A stretch of 64,000 nt of DNA from Chrysomallon squamiferum (Eukaryota; Mollusca; Gastropoda; Neomphalida; Peltospiridae), in contig CM022672.1 in the NCBI GenBank assembly GCA_012295275.1, forward strand, positions 4,242,443 through 4,306,442, read 5' to 3'. The notes under the pieces were generated by a model. It ran no database searches. It worked only from the letters and a program-made list of their open reading frames with translations, and was not told where the DNA came from. A program made the translations under genes and the position numbers. Each line of letters begins with the position of its first letter. The first letter of the stretch is position 1. Positions 1 through 12,945 of the stretch are shown piece by piece.

Positions 1-428
1 CTTGGGGCAGGAACAGATATCGTCTTTTTTTTTTTTTTTTTTTTTTCACTTTCTTCTTCTCTGTACTCTCTTTACATATATAACAATAAAATGCATTGAA
101 ACATTAGGAATTATTCAACATAATCGCTAACACGAATCACAGCCTCGTATCTGCTCTAAAACCTGATGCGATAATTCTCAAACTGTTTCCCTGAGGTGAC
201 ATGAAGGAACTCGGAGAAAATTGGCACAAATTACAGTCGGGGATCTGTTCTCCCAGTTGGCCTGCAGTATCGGCTTCACTCACAGCAATATCAGCCAGAC
301 TCACACCCATCTGCAGTGGGCATTAAGCCATTCTCATCAAAGGCTTTCTTTGTGGTTTAATATCCTTGCCGATTCCAGTTTAATAATGGAAATAAACATC
401 TCAAGAAAACTGCCGCTTCAAGTTGTTG

Positions 429-473
429 TACATTGGAGACATGGAATTTACATTGGAGACATGGAATTTACAT
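429..473. repeat. 20-bp tandem duplication
   Basis: TACATTGGAGACATGGAATT occurs twice exactly (429-448 and 449-468), followed by a partial third start (TACAT). Confidence 0.9.
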
Positions 474-1057
474 CATGCAATTCTGCATGGACAAAAAAAA
501 AGAAACGCTTTTGAAACTTGCTGTAAGTCTGAGTCTAGCAGTTGCTGCTTTAGCTGAAGTTTACAGTGTTGAGAAACATAGATTTTTTTTTTTTTTTTAA
601 AAGTGCCATTTACATCTGCTTCGTATTCAAGTAGTCGTGTAAAACAGGAATGAGTAAGTTTTAAAAATGTTGATTTTTGTGTATGTCTGAGTTAAGAATA
701 TATATATATATATACACACATACATAAAACACTTGGGGAAATTGAAAGTGCAGGTGCAGCAAGAAAAAAGCTACAAAAAAACGTTTGGTGTAAATGGATT
801 TCAATTTAAAGGTTCATTTACACAAATACATATATGCACTCACACAGACATTCACATGCATACACACAACACACATATAAACCCAAACATACACACACAC
901 ACATGCATTCTTATACCCTCCCACACACACATTCAAACACACCCACACCCACACACATAGGCATACACATCCATAAACACTCAAATACACATCAATGACT
1001 GTTTGAATATGTGTGTGTGTGCATGTAATTATCCCACTGCACATTCACTTAATGGAG

Positions 1058-1145
1058 ATAAGCTGTAGCTCAGTGGTTAGAGTGCACATCAAAAAATAAC
1101 TGTTCAAAGAATTGATCAGTCACAGTGAGAGCTAAAGGAATCACA
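1058..1145 (+). repeat. tRNA-derived SINE head
   Basis: TAGCTCAGTGGTTAGAGTGC (1066-1085) is a good Pol III A box of tRNA type. A weaker B box (TGTTCAAAGAATT) starts about 35 bp downstream. The cloverleaf is decayed, so this is a SINE fragment rather than a tRNA gene. Confidence 0.55.
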
Positions 1146-1808
1146 CAAAAAAGAAAGAACAAGATATCTCTGTTCCATGTCTGATTATAAGTGCTTTCCT
1201 GTGTGTTGGAAGGTGCACATAATTTTTTTTTTACTGCTAACTGAATAGAGTTGATTATGGAATGGCAGTTCTGATTTTCATTTCTTATACTATTAGTATC
1301 TGTATTCAGAATAACAAATGATTCATTCATAATAGTAGTTAATATTAAAAATGTGATTAAAAAAACATTATTAAATGTATATTCATTTCTTTTCAAACAC
1401 CTACATTCAAATACACAACCAAATTCACAAACACACACACACACTCACAGAAACACACACAGAAACACACACACAGAAACACACACACACATACACATAC
1501 ATACACACATACACACACACACACACACACATACATACATCCATACAGACATCCATACCTATAATCTTTTTATTAGTTTTCATTTTTTTCTTTGAAAATC
1601 AATTTTTAGATCTGTTAGGTGGTCAAAGTGATTTCATATTCTAACAACTGGAAATCAATAATCAATTATCATGCTAGAAGAACTGACACTCAAAGGGTTA
1701 CTACACTCAGGTGTGCTAAACGACAGGTAATAACTGCTTGTAAACAGGGAACAAGGTAAACCAGGTGAACTGAAAAAACATATCTGTCAAATCTGTTTAG
1801 TGATGTCC

Positions 1809-1965
1809 AACTGTACAAGTTAATGAAAAACAATAATGATCTAAGTAGAGATTAACTGTACAAGTTAATGAAAAACAATAATGTTCTAAGTAGAGATTAA
1901 CTGTACAAGTTAATGAAAAACAATAATGATCTAAGTAGAGATTAACTGTACAAGTTAATGAACAA
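1809..1965. repeat. 45-bp tandem repeat, about 3.5 copies
   Basis: Units begin at 1809, 1854, 1899 and 1944, each starting AACTGTACAAGTTAATGA. They differ by about one base (GATC versus GTTC). A 45-bp period leaves one minus-strand frame open with a 15-residue repeat; this is a by-product, not a gene. Confidence 0.92.
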
Positions 1966-3333
1966 AAGACTTGATGATAGTACACTAATTGCTATATTTC
2001 CATATGTATTGATTTTATTTCACGATGTCCTGAAGTGAAATGATCGCATTGAACGATGTGGTGACAGAGAGCATAATGAGGGAGTTTGTAACTGAAACAA
2101 AATCTAAAATTAGAATTTCATTACAATGGTTGTGAAGCTGGACAGAAGTAACCTTGTGTTAACTGGATTTAAATAACTTTCAATTAAGGTCTTCTTCCTT
2201 TTCCTTTCCTGTGTTTCCGAAGGATGAAGATATTGTTAAGCCTGATACACCTACACAATAATATACCATACAAGCATTTTAACAAAAACACACACACACA
2301 CATAATTACATATATACATAGAGATACCTTAATATATATGCATACTTCTATACACATAGAATAGACACACATATATAAAGATACTAGAACACCTAAACAG
2401 AGACATATAAATAAACAAATAATGACGAGTATAAACATAGCTGTGAACATCCTCACACATATTAATATACACACACACACACACATACATATATACACAC
2501 ACACACACACATACATACACAGAGATACATACATACATATACACACACACACTCAAACTCATTCTATGTTACACCCTACGATCATGATCATAAAACCTAC
2601 AAACCAGAACAATTCACCGAGTCTTATCACAATCCCCAAAAATCACCCTCACGTACTTCTAATTAAAAAAATATATATTAAAAAAATCTGACTGCCCTGA
2701 ATACTTCCCAGTGATCCTCCCATGTAACTACATTTCATAAAAAAAAAAAAAAAAAACCAACTTTAACATGATCCCCTGTACCAGTATCTAATCATCTCTA
2801 CACCCTGACCATTACAAATGGACACAAGTTGAGTGCGGTTATAATTCCCATACATCAGTCAAGCAAATGGTCTCAGACCACAGTTTTAATCAGGAATCAC
2901 AGGAGGAGATCGTACGGCTTGGAGCTGTTTTGCTAACAATCATGGTGATGAATGTTTTCATAAAACAACTATCTAGATTGATGTGTTTTCCTTAATAAAG
3001 AAGTACTTCTGCGTTATCTCTGGTTAAAAAATAAATGTTGAACTAAGACAGGCTTCTGTTCTCTGTGTGTTGCTTGTGGTATTCACAATGTTGTATTATA
3101 CATGTACATAATATATATATATGAATACAGACAGATTAGCATGCAGATAGATTTACACAGAAATAAACACATGTCAGGAGTATGTAAAGCTGTGTGTACA
3201 TTACAATAAATACGTTTTGTGTATTCCAAGCACATATAAACACACATTCACACACATGTCAAATACATCAACTGCATAATTAGACATCAACCTTGAAACA
3301 TTTAATACATTTATAAGTATACAGACACATCTC

Positions 3334-3374
<41 letters not shown>

Positions 3375-4339
3375 ACATATATATATATAAATATATACAC
3401 ACTGTCAAATATACACTGACACACATATTGAATTACACACCAAGGGACATATACAGACCTCAACATAAGGATATATTTTTATATATAATATATATATATA
3501 TATATACACACATATATACATACACCCATACGCTAACACAGTATATACAAACATTACAACTGCACAATCATTCTTTACAATGATTTTTCATTTCAAGGAA
3601 ACTGGTGATTCTTTAGGAAAGAAGTCAAAATATTTCCTGTATCAGTAGCTTTAAGAATCACTTACTGACACGATGTTCACAAAAGGCTGTGCTTTATAAC
3701 ACATTTGATAAGAACAATATTAAGAACAATATTTTTTATATTTTATTTCTTTTATCAAACATGTTGAAGTTTCTTAGCAATGTAAAAATCTTAGTGACAA
3801 CACAATGTCAATTTAGCACAGTGTTTTATACACTCTGAACTGTCAGTGACATAAAGAAAAAGAAAAAAGAAAAAAAAAAAGTTTCATATCCTGATATAAT
3901 TGTGCAGGTGTGTGGGTGAATCTTGAAATAAGGAATTAAGTGGGGCTTTGTTGACTCCACCCACCACAAATAATAAAAGTTTAATTTAAATTATAAATTT
4001 AGAAAAACAAGTTTTCAATGTCAGTTTGCATAGAGAGAATTCCTTGGAAAATTTTGTTTATAAAAAGTTCTAAAATAACAACAACAAAAACCATATTGAA
4101 ATTAAAAAATCTGTGCTAAATGTCAGTGTCAAATACATTCGGGGTGCAGGAAGATAAAACACACAGTAAACCAAGATTAGTCTCTTTTCTGGGTGACAGC
4201 CTCTTAATCTACATATTTCTCTGACTAACTCTGTCACCATGACACCAGTGAATTTTGAGAAACATCCTTGGCCCATGTTTTAGCACACAAGGCAATCATT
4301 GCATGACCCTTGTTCTAATACACTGTAATAACCCCTTCA

Positions 4340-4485
4340 AACCAATCATCCAATGAGAAGCTTCGAATTATTCACATGCCATCACTGCTGACCAATCAGA
4401 TTATGTAAGAGATTAATAACTGTCAATGATGGTGATTGGGTGCCAGCAGGTGTGGTTTACAGGAAACAACAACTTGACTCAGTTT
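4340..4485. promoter_or_regulatory. Intronic CCAAT-box cluster (candidate enhancer)
   Basis: CCAAT at 4342-4346, 4350-4354 and 4392-4396 and ATTGG at 4435-4439, followed by TGTGGTTT (RUNX-type, 4451-4458) and TGACTCAG (AP-1-type, 4475-4482). The sequence is complex in an otherwise repeat-rich intron of NT5C2. Confidence 0.35.
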
Positions 4486-4809
4486 GTTTAGGCAGCCAGG
4501 GTCAGAAACCCTAGATAAAACATGTAAACACTCAGTGAGAAGGCTTTTATTGATATTAAAAAAAAATCTGGGTCTCTGCTATCTGGGCAAAGTGACATTA
4601 ACAGAGGCGATCTGATTCCCTTTTAATATTATTCTTTTTCCCTTCTCATTTATTCTTAAAGGGCCCATATAAGTGACAAATAAGAAAAGAAAAAAAAGAA
4701 GAAGAAAAAAAGAAAACGAGATCTAAAAATGACAAACGCTGTTTGCTGTTGTCATGGGTTTTTTTTTTAACTTCTTTGTAACTTTTTTTGCTTCCTTTTT
4801 ATTACAGTC

Positions 4810-4840
<31 letters not shown>

Positions 4841-5396
4841 TAATATAATAAAAAAAAAAATGTAAATGTATTTAAAATGCACTTTGTATGTATGAGAAAA
4901 AAGTTTCAATAAATTACACACTGTGAAGCAGTGGGTTCAGCTTTCAGTATTAATGGTTCATGTTGTTAGAGGGCAAAGAGGACATAAATAAAGATAGAAT
5001 ATCCTCTATCTGTTGCTATGGTAATGCTTTTAATTACAAATGTCTTTCGGCGAGCTTGACCATCGTGAACAATAACACAACATTAGCAGAAAATCTAGCG
5101 GTGAACTTAAATCAGTTTTAAACACATTAAAAGATAAAAAGCATCTAGATATATTTTTATATAAAACATACATACATACATGTTTGCAAGGAATTTTTTG
5201 TTATTGCATCATAGCACAGATGGGAATGCATAAAATACTGCCAGTGAATTCAGTTGTAATAAACATTATTTTAAACTGATTTCCACTAAAAATTAAAAAC
5301 AATAAAATACAACAAAACAACAACAATAGTAATAAAACCAAATGGTTTGTTGTTATTTGTTTTTGAAATAATTCTGTCAGTTCTGAAAACTCTCAC

Positions 5397-5470
5397 CTGC
5401 TAATGTGTAGTCCATGTCAAAACCATAAAACTTTACATTTTCTAACATCAGACTACGATTGACAAACACT
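5397..5470 (-). CDS. NT5C2: NT5C2 second coding exon with HAD motif I
   Basis: A 74-nt internal exon, flanked on the minus strand by a strong acceptor (tttctttttcag) and a donor (GCAG|GTGAGA). The first base completes an Arg codon from the exon at 9021-9129; then 24 codons read [14 protein letters not shown] and [10 protein letters not shown], and one G is left for the next exon. RVFVNRSL and GFDMDYTLA are the signature of NT5C2, a HAD-superfamily nucleotidase. DMDYT is HAD motif I: the first Asp is the phosphoryl-accepting nucleophile and the second the acid/base. Counting from the proposed start they are residues 49 and 51, against 52 and 54 in human. The expected next residues (VYKSPEYE) are not found further left, so the remaining exons must lie outside the window. 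Confidence 0.93.
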
Positions 5471-5807
5471 CTGAAAAAGAAAGAAAATAAAAGTAAAAGA
5501 AATTAAAAACACATCTGATTTTTTTAATAGGTTCATTCTAACACTGGCAATGTCTAGTGGTACAGGGTGATGATCTTAACTCGTATTATTTATTCTTTAT
5601 TTGATTTACAAATATTAGATCTTGTGAGTTATTACTTGGACATTGGTAAGATGTTAATCCAGTTGTAATGGACAAGAAATGATTGACATCATTGTTATAA
5701 TTATGTCTGATGAGAGCAAATTATAAAAATCTCTTGTTCGATAATGAAATCCATTGTTCATTACACCAGTAGTAGCAATTATGTAAATAACTTTAACTGA
5801 AAAAAAA

Positions 5808-5840
<33 letters not shown>

Positions 5841-7079
5841 GTAAATAAATAATAAAAAATATGATTAAAATACAACAAATGTTTAAAGATTTTTTTTCTT
5901 GTTTTTAGTTTTTTAGTTTTTTTTTCAACACTGAATTTAAAGAATATTAAGGTAAATAAAGATTATGAATGTTGGAAGAAACAAAAATAATTGCCATGCA
6001 AATCTAAAAATCCTGCTGCAATCTCAACAGCAGTAATGTAGTTGAGTCTGACTGAAAAGGTTGCTGTAGACTAACATACAAACAAAAAGATTTTTATTTA
6101 AAACACCTAAAAACAATTCAAACCAGAGGTCAACAAAATGGATTCAAATGAGTTTTAAACTTTCATAATTAAAAACTGAAACTAGAACGTTAAGGATTTT
6201 GATAAAACAGAGGTGCAGTCATAGCAGAACAGTATAATTCTGAATATAAATTGAGTTTCATTATACAGAAATAAACACTGATCAATAAATAAAGGAGCTG
6301 TATGCTGAACACACTTAGCCTCAGATTAGTGCATGTGAAACCAGAATCTGAGACAACAAATAAACAGATTAAAGAATATAAATACACACATCATGTATGC
6401 ATAAAAACATATCACAAAATGCATGCATGTGTACACACACACACACACTTAGACACATGCATGCACATGAGCACACACACACACACACACACATGCACAC
6501 CAAACATCACACACCACATTCATGCACACACAAAAACATACTCACAAAAAAAAAAAAATTAAGTGTTTAACCTAAACAAATTAAAAAAAAAATTAAGTAA
6601 ATCATTTGCTCCCTTTTATTTTTATGTTGCCAAAGATCAAATTACTTCTGAAAAAGGAGGTCAGTATTTAACAGACATTTACTGTGATTTTGGGGAATTT
6701 TTTTAATTTTTATATACCAGGTAATTAATCTTATTATCAAGAACAGCTTTTTTCTTCTTCTCACTTTCTTCTGTTATTTATTTCACATTTATCAGGACCA
6801 TTGTTTTACTAAAGTTGCCGCATATTTGTTTTATTGATTGTTAAACAGTTTATCTTTTTTCTCTAATCATCTATGAATTCACTCAGTTTCTGTTTTAAGT
6901 CCTTATCCCAAACAAAAACAAAATACAAAAATAAAATGAATCAATACTTCCGTCTGAAAACCAGCCTTTTATTAAACATTGATTTCACATCTTCAAATAA
7001 AACATCAGATTATCATAGTTCATTTATAATTGGTCTTCAAGTGAGTTTGGATGTCTGCACATACAATTTTGTACATAAA

Positions 7080-8280
7080 TAGAATATTAATAATTTAACT
7101 TCAGAAATGAAACTGGGTTGGAGTGGAGTCTTTCAGTCTAAATCAGCTAAAGAAGACACAGAACATCACTCAAATGTCAATCTTTACATTAGCTGACATA
7201 CTTACATGCTGTAGAATCTTAACTGACATTAAGCAGACAAATATGAAGCCCAGTTACAGTTAAACTGCAGAACCTTAAGCCCAATGACCACTCAGATGTC
7301 TGACATGTTATGAAATATCTCGTCAAAAATTAAGATCAGTTATATATATTCTAGAAACATATATCCTTTGACATCAATAACCTATCAACATGTATCTTGT
7401 GAGAGAACTTTTGATGTACAACATCCAGTGACACATTTTGCAAGACAACAGACCTGACATATATCTTCTGAAACCTTCTGAAAAATGACATATATTCTGA
7501 TACACCTTAACACACATCCTGAGTGTCTTCTCACCTGCGACATATAAATCCTTCCAATGCTTGAGATACATCCTATGACACCTTCTGTGACATATCTTCT
7601 TTGAAACATTGTGATCTCTGGCATATATCCAGTTGGTTTAACTTGTGACATATATCCTTTTAAACCTTCAATGCTGCAACATGTATCCTTTGTATCCTTT
7701 GAACCTTCTGAGCTGTAACATCCTTTGACACAGCTAGTGAAACATTCTGGTATCTGACATTTAGTTTTAACGACTTAATTCCAGTGATTATACATATATA
7801 TCATGACGCCTTGAGTACCATGATACATATTCTGTGATACTTAAAATCTAAAATCCATACTTATAGAACTTCACACTAAATAACATATATAATATAACAC
7901 TTATATTCTTTGACAACGAAGGCAAACTGACTGACATGCTAAAACCAGTTGGACACATTAAGCCTACTGACCTAAACTTAGACATACTTACATCTAGTAT
8001 AGCAGTATGTCAAACCTCCTGACATGTATGTATTATACATTGTGCAAGGTATTAAACTAAATGACATTTTATTTGTGGCAAATCTCCTGTAACTAAAACA
8101 CATAACATATACTGTGATTAAAACAATGAATACAGAGAAAACTGGTCTCTTTTTATTAACAAACCTTTTTATTTATATCCTAATACCATTACTTTTATAT
8201 ATCCTAATATCATTACTACTGAATACTTAATATTATATCCTACAAATATGACCTCTGAATATATCCTATAAGTCTCGACT
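7080..8280. repeat. Decayed tandem array of ACATATATCCTTTGAMAC-like units
   Basis: Words such as ACATATATCCTTT, GACATATATC, ACCTTCTG and TATATCCTAATA recur every 25-40 bp across more than 1 kb with many substitutions and changes of spacing. It looks like an old minisatellite inside the NT5C2 intron. Unit boundaries are too eroded to fix by eye. Confidence 0.55.
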
Positions 8281-8730
8281 TTTGCTTAGATTTTATTGAG
8301 TCTAAAGGTGTGTTTTTTTTTTTTTTTTTTTTTTCTGTTTAATTTCTACTGAAAAAAAAAAAAATGGATACACATCGTTCTTTTGTTTCTGTGGAAATGA
8401 TTCCATCACTGAACAGTGTTACTGAAGAATGTCTGTGGTCTGCTAACACAATTTTTCTCTCACTTGTATTTCCACACAAGACGGATGGACTATGGAAACT
8501 GTTTGACAGCTCTAAGTGGTCATCAAACGCTAGTGAACATGTTATGTGAAGAAAAGTGAATTACCCTAGATGTAAAGTTACAGAGGTTTTTCCACTGTGA
8601 AGTACTGGTGATTTAGCTGTCTATCGTCACTAATATCAGAAAAATAAGGAAGAAAATCCCTGAGATTTTTTGAATGATCTTATTTAAAAGGATGAAGATC
8701 AAGAAACACACACACAATATGCATACAATT

Positions 8731-8732
<2 letters not shown>

Positions 8733-8764
<32 letters not shown>

Positions 8765-8935
8765 TGCATACACACTCAGACACACACAAATATGCTTACA
8801 CATACAAACATATACCCACACACATAGATGTACATACATACATACACATACATCCCCACATATATTACACACATTACATACATTCACATATTCATTCATT
8901 TACTCACACAAATACACATACACACACGAAGAATT
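8733..8935. repeat. CA-rich microsatellite block
   Basis: Pure (CA)n at 8733-8761, then imperfect ACAT/CACA units. It lies just downstream of the first NT5C2 coding exon in transcription order. Confidence 0.95.
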
Positions 8936-9020
8936 TATTAAATAAAAAAATAAAATTAAATTAACATAAAATAAAATTTTGGAAAACGAACGTAAGCAAA
9001 ACAGAAAAAAAGATTTTTAC

Positions 9021-9129
9021 CTGCGAGAAGGTTCTCTCTTGTACATTTTTGTTCCTGTAGGCGACTGCAGCACATCTTTAGAGTCACTTCCATTACTCGC
9101 AGTCACAGACATGTCTGTCTGCTGTCAAC
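9021..9129 (-). CDS. NT5C2: NT5C2 first coding exon (5'UTR end plus residues 1-30)
   Basis: This exon starts the open frame of cytosolic purine 5'-nucleotidase, which dephosphorylates IMP and GMP in the cytosol. On the minus strand a good acceptor (tgttatttcag) precedes the exon and a donor (CGCAG|GTAAAA) follows it. The ATG is at 9112-9110 with G at -3, after 17 nt of 5'UTR, so at least one non-coding exon lies upstream. It encodes 30 codons plus two bases (AG). The peptide begins MSVTASNGSDSKD and ends KMYKREPSR. The N-terminus of this family is variable; the end corresponds to the KKYRRE stretch before RVFVNRSL in the human protein. The phase joins exactly to the exon at 5397-5470, giving [13 protein letters not shown]. 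The exon is too small to stand out by length; identification rests on the spliced join. Confidence 0.88.
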
Positions 9130-9419
9130 CTGAAATAACAGCGACATCGTTAGTTACAGCATCAGATATTAAAAGGTAAATGACCAGGTGATATTTCACA
9201 TACTGAATGATCAAGCTAAATACACTAGATGTAGTGCCATTGGTTGTTGTAAATATCCTTTTCTTTTGTTATTTGTAATAACACTTTAACTTCCTTATTT
9301 AACAACAGAAAAAGATATACACAAAATTGTTTACACACACACACACACACACACATACACTTACATAGAGAACTGTAGTCATATATGTACATGCTGAATG
9401 CACTGTCACTGGTCAGTAA

Positions 9420-9435
9420 TGTGGTGGTGTGAGTG

Positions 9436-9473
<38 letters not shown>

Positions 9474-9725
9474 TTTGTGAGTGTATGTGTGTCTATGTGA
9501 GTGCATGTGTGTCTATGTGTGTGTATGTGTCTGTATGTGTGAGTGCATGTGTGTCTGTATGTGTGAGTGCATGTGTGTCTATGTGTGTGTATGTGTGTGT
9601 CTGTATGTGTGAGTGCATGTGTGTCTGTATGTGTGAGTGCATGTGTGTCTGTGTGTGTGTGTGAGTGCATGTGTGTGTGTGTGTGTCTCTGTGTGTGTGT
9701 GTGTGTGTGTGTATGCACACACATG
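9420..9725. repeat. TG-rich array with 24-bp higher-order unit
   Basis: Starts with pure (TG)n near 9437-9470. It then becomes a repeat of GTGTGAGTGCATGTGTGTCT followed by GTAT or ATGT, and ends with pure TG again. All open frames across it are translated repeat. Confidence 0.9.
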
Positions 9726-11814
9726 CAGGTGTCTGAAGTGACAAATATTACAAACTATTACAGTATACATTTTATAACATCTGATCATCGAGAAATAAAG
9801 TACACACAGATAGAGCATTACTGTATATATATCTAATTAACCCATTACATACCAAGATATTTTAATTTCATATATGCACACACTAAAACAAAACAAATGC
9901 TTACACACACATACACAGAAGCACAAAATATTTAAAAAAAAGAAGTTAAAAATTAAAAAGCCCCAAAACAAACACAGAATGACAACAAAATATACACATC
10001 AAACATAATATTTAAATAAAAATAAACTTTCTGTTAATAATAACTAAAAAATAAAGAAAAAGAATCGTGTTGTCAGTTCAAATGCTAAACTACAAGAGAT
10101 CAGTTATAAATACAAACAGTATCAGTTTTAAAGTGAGTACACTTGAACCTGTGTTTGTTGTTTTTGTCATGCAAGGTGGCACAACCTGATTTCGTTTTGT
10201 GGGTTGCCTGACAGGTTTCTGATTTAAAGAAAACAAACAAAGACAGGCTGGCAAGTGTAGAAACATTAACTCAAAAGAGAGAAAATGAAACCAAACTTAA
10301 GCTTCTGTTGCCGGAGACAGAACACTTATTTAAAATGGAAAATGTTCTTGTCGGCCATTGATTGTCAGGTGATTAAGTAACCAGTGATGATGAATTGTTT
10401 AAAATATATCATGTTAAGAAAGGAAATTTTTAAAAAGTTTTCTGTGTCTTTAAATAGAATTTTATGTCTTCTAACCAGACTTAAGTCATTTTAAGAAATG
10501 AAAAATTGTTTCCTTTTTAAAAACTGGTTAACAATAATAAAAATAAGTCTTTTAAAACTCCATCCTTTTAAGAGATTAAAAATTTTCTTTTTTTAAAATT
10601 AAGAAACTATTTTTTTTCTCAGTATCTTCTGTTATCAATAAATTATTTTAGAAGATGGAAATGTGATTTAGAAAATGAAGAAAATAATGGTAATGATAAT
10701 AAAAACAAACATGTGCCTAAGAAAATTCATAATTTCCCTGTATGTTTAATACCACAGTCAATAAAATAATAAATTAGCAAAACACATCAACAACACATTT
10801 CATAACACTTAACAAAAATAAAATAAAAATATTTACCAAAATAAAACTGCTTACTTCATCACAGTCAATAAATTTAATGTTTGACAAAATATACCTCGCC
10901 TCACATTTCACATACAATTATAATAAAAACATTTACCTATGTGTCTGAATGATCTCACAAAACACTTTTTTTTTAAAAATTATTAGTATTGTTATTATTA
11001 TCTCTGCTCTGATGGTTTTACATGTTTCCGACGCAACTGAAAAGTTCCAGTGTATTTTCCAAATCTGCCCATCTGCTGTGCATTACAAAATCAATACCAC
11101 AGTAACACAATCATGACATCGTTGACAATGTCTCACATCCTCAACTAATTATTACTTCGATGAAAACAAAAAGCTGGCAGGTGAAGTCTTTGTTAAAAAA
11201 GGAACCAACCTATAAGAGAAGGCCAACCTTGAAAAACTCAAGACCAATCATTGTTAATTAAAAGGTTATAACACCTTTGTGAATCAATCAGTAAGCTTGA
11301 AAAGATACAGTTGAAAACATCTATTGGAATGACGATGAGAGATTATGTTATTTCTACAACTCAGTATTAAAGCTACAGTTGATGGGGCTTTTTAATGACA
11401 AAAAAAAAAAAAAAAAACATTTTGATGTAAATTCTACAAATTCAGTCAAAAATTGAAGCTCTTTTAATGTTATGGTTATTGATTATAGTTGTAGTTGTAG
11501 ATTGTTTTTGTTTTTATTTAGCATTAGGCATCACTAATGCAAATATTACAAACTGAGTTAAATATAGATGGATTTTTTTCTTAATTTGTTTAAATTTTTT
11601 TTTTTTTTTCATATATTTATTGATTTTTATTTTTATTTTTTTATTTCATATATTTATTGATTTTTTTTTTTTTTTTTTTTAATGATACCTGAATATATTA
11701 ATGCAAATTCTAAATATTAATTTTTAAGCAGAAATTTTTTTTTTTTTTTTTTTTTCCTTTTTCTATTGAATATATCTGTCTATCTAATATATATACATAT
11801 ATATCTGTATCTCT

Positions 11815-11880
11815 ATATGTGTGTGTGTGTGTGTGTGTGTGTTTGTGTATATAATGTGTTTGTGTATGGTGTATATATAA

Positions 11881-11920
<40 letters not shown>

Positions 11921-11935
11921 GTGTGTGTGTGTGTA
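11815..11935. repeat. TG microsatellite block
   Basis: Several (TG)n runs separated by TATATAATG-like spacers. Confidence 0.95.
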
Positions 11936-12945
11936 AAACCGAATCAGGATTAATTTTTATCAATGGGTCCATTTTTATTCAAATAAAATATATTTATGTT
12001 TTGTTTCAGAAACAGTTGTATGTGTTTTCTTTACTCTGGTGGAGATATATAATATACAAGATATCTCACAGCTTATCATCAAGCCCAAAATACAGTTATA
12101 GTTTCCTTGTATGGTAGCAGTAAGGTCATTAAAACATGCAACAGAAATGTTAAATAAAATTAATTAATGTAATTTCAGCAATAAATAAATAAGTATAATA
12201 ATAACAATAGAAATGATTGTAATAATTATAATGTCAACACCAATAATAAAAAAAATTAAACAAATATAAAATTGTATGTAAATATATCTATATCTATCCA
12301 TTTTATATATATACATATTACACTCACACACTTGTACTATTCCGTATTCAGAATAACAAATGATTAATTCATAACAGTAGTTAATATTAAAAATGTGAAA
12401 AAACATATATTATTTCTTTACAAACACCTACATTTCAAATATACAAAGACACACACACACATACAGCTGCATACAGTATAAACATTTATATAACACACAC
12501 ACACACACAGAAACACATTAAATACATATATATATAAATATGCGTGTTTGTGTGTGTGTGTATTCATGTATGTTTGACATTAGCTTTTTCAAATCAAAGA
12601 CAATAAAACCAGTAAATACAGAAAGTATGAACAGAATTAGTCAGGAAATAATTACAAAACACAAATGTAAAATTTATCATTTGATAAAATAATATTATTT
12701 TTTAACTGCTTAGACAGAACAGTCCTATATTAATAAAGTGGGGAAAAAAGTCAATAAATTTTAAAATTTAAAATAAATAAATGTCACTATATTAAAATTT
12801 ATCTTTCAAATGTAAACACAGAGACAAGAATACACAAATACATGTATTTATAATAATGCATAAACATTATATATATATATATATACACACACACGTGTGT
12901 GTGTGTATGTATGTGTATGTATACAGGTAGTATGTATGTATGTAT

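Larger units (their letters stand above)
1..5396 (-). other. NT5C2 intron downstream of the motif-I exon (incomplete)
   Basis: Non-coding and CpG-poor. It holds a poly-T tract (27-46), a 20-bp duplication (429-468), CA-rich stretches (830-980, 1428-1560, 2450-2550, 3334-3400), a SINE head (1058-1145), a 45-bp tandem repeat (1809-1965), an (ATTT)n run (4807-4842) and a CCAAT-box cluster (4340-4485). The complex stretch at 180-420 was checked on both strands for the next NT5C2 exon and does not match. No other exon seen. Confidence 0.75.
5471..9020 (-). other. NT5C2 intron between the two coding exons (3550 bp)
   Basis: Bounded by the verified donor at 9020/9019 and the acceptor beside 5470. 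It contains an (AAT)n run (about 5808-5858), a CA-rich stretch (6430-6500), a long decayed tandem array built on ATATCCT-like units (about 7080-8280), a T tract (about 8312-8334) and a CA-rich block (8733-8935). No exon is seen inside it. Confidence 0.85.

Noticed and set aside
180-420. Candidate next NT5C2 exon
   Set aside because: Both strands were read for VYKSPEYE-like residues; none was found. The 97-codon frame here opens with TTG and has no recognised domain.
814-1644. Overlapping frames rich in His/Thr or Cys/Val
   Set aside because: They are translations of CA/TG repeats, frame-independent and without start context. The same applies to frames at 2184-2691, 8674-8964, 9225-9836, 25672-26048 and similar places.
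1809-1965. CRISPR-like direct repeats
   Set aside because: Units are directly contiguous 45-bp copies without variable spacers, in animal DNA.
9021-9129. First reading as a polypyrimidine-tract-binding protein N-terminus
   Set aside because: SNGSDSK and PSR looked PTBP-like, but the in-phase downstream exon reads RVFVNRSL and GFDMDYTLA, which is NT5C2.
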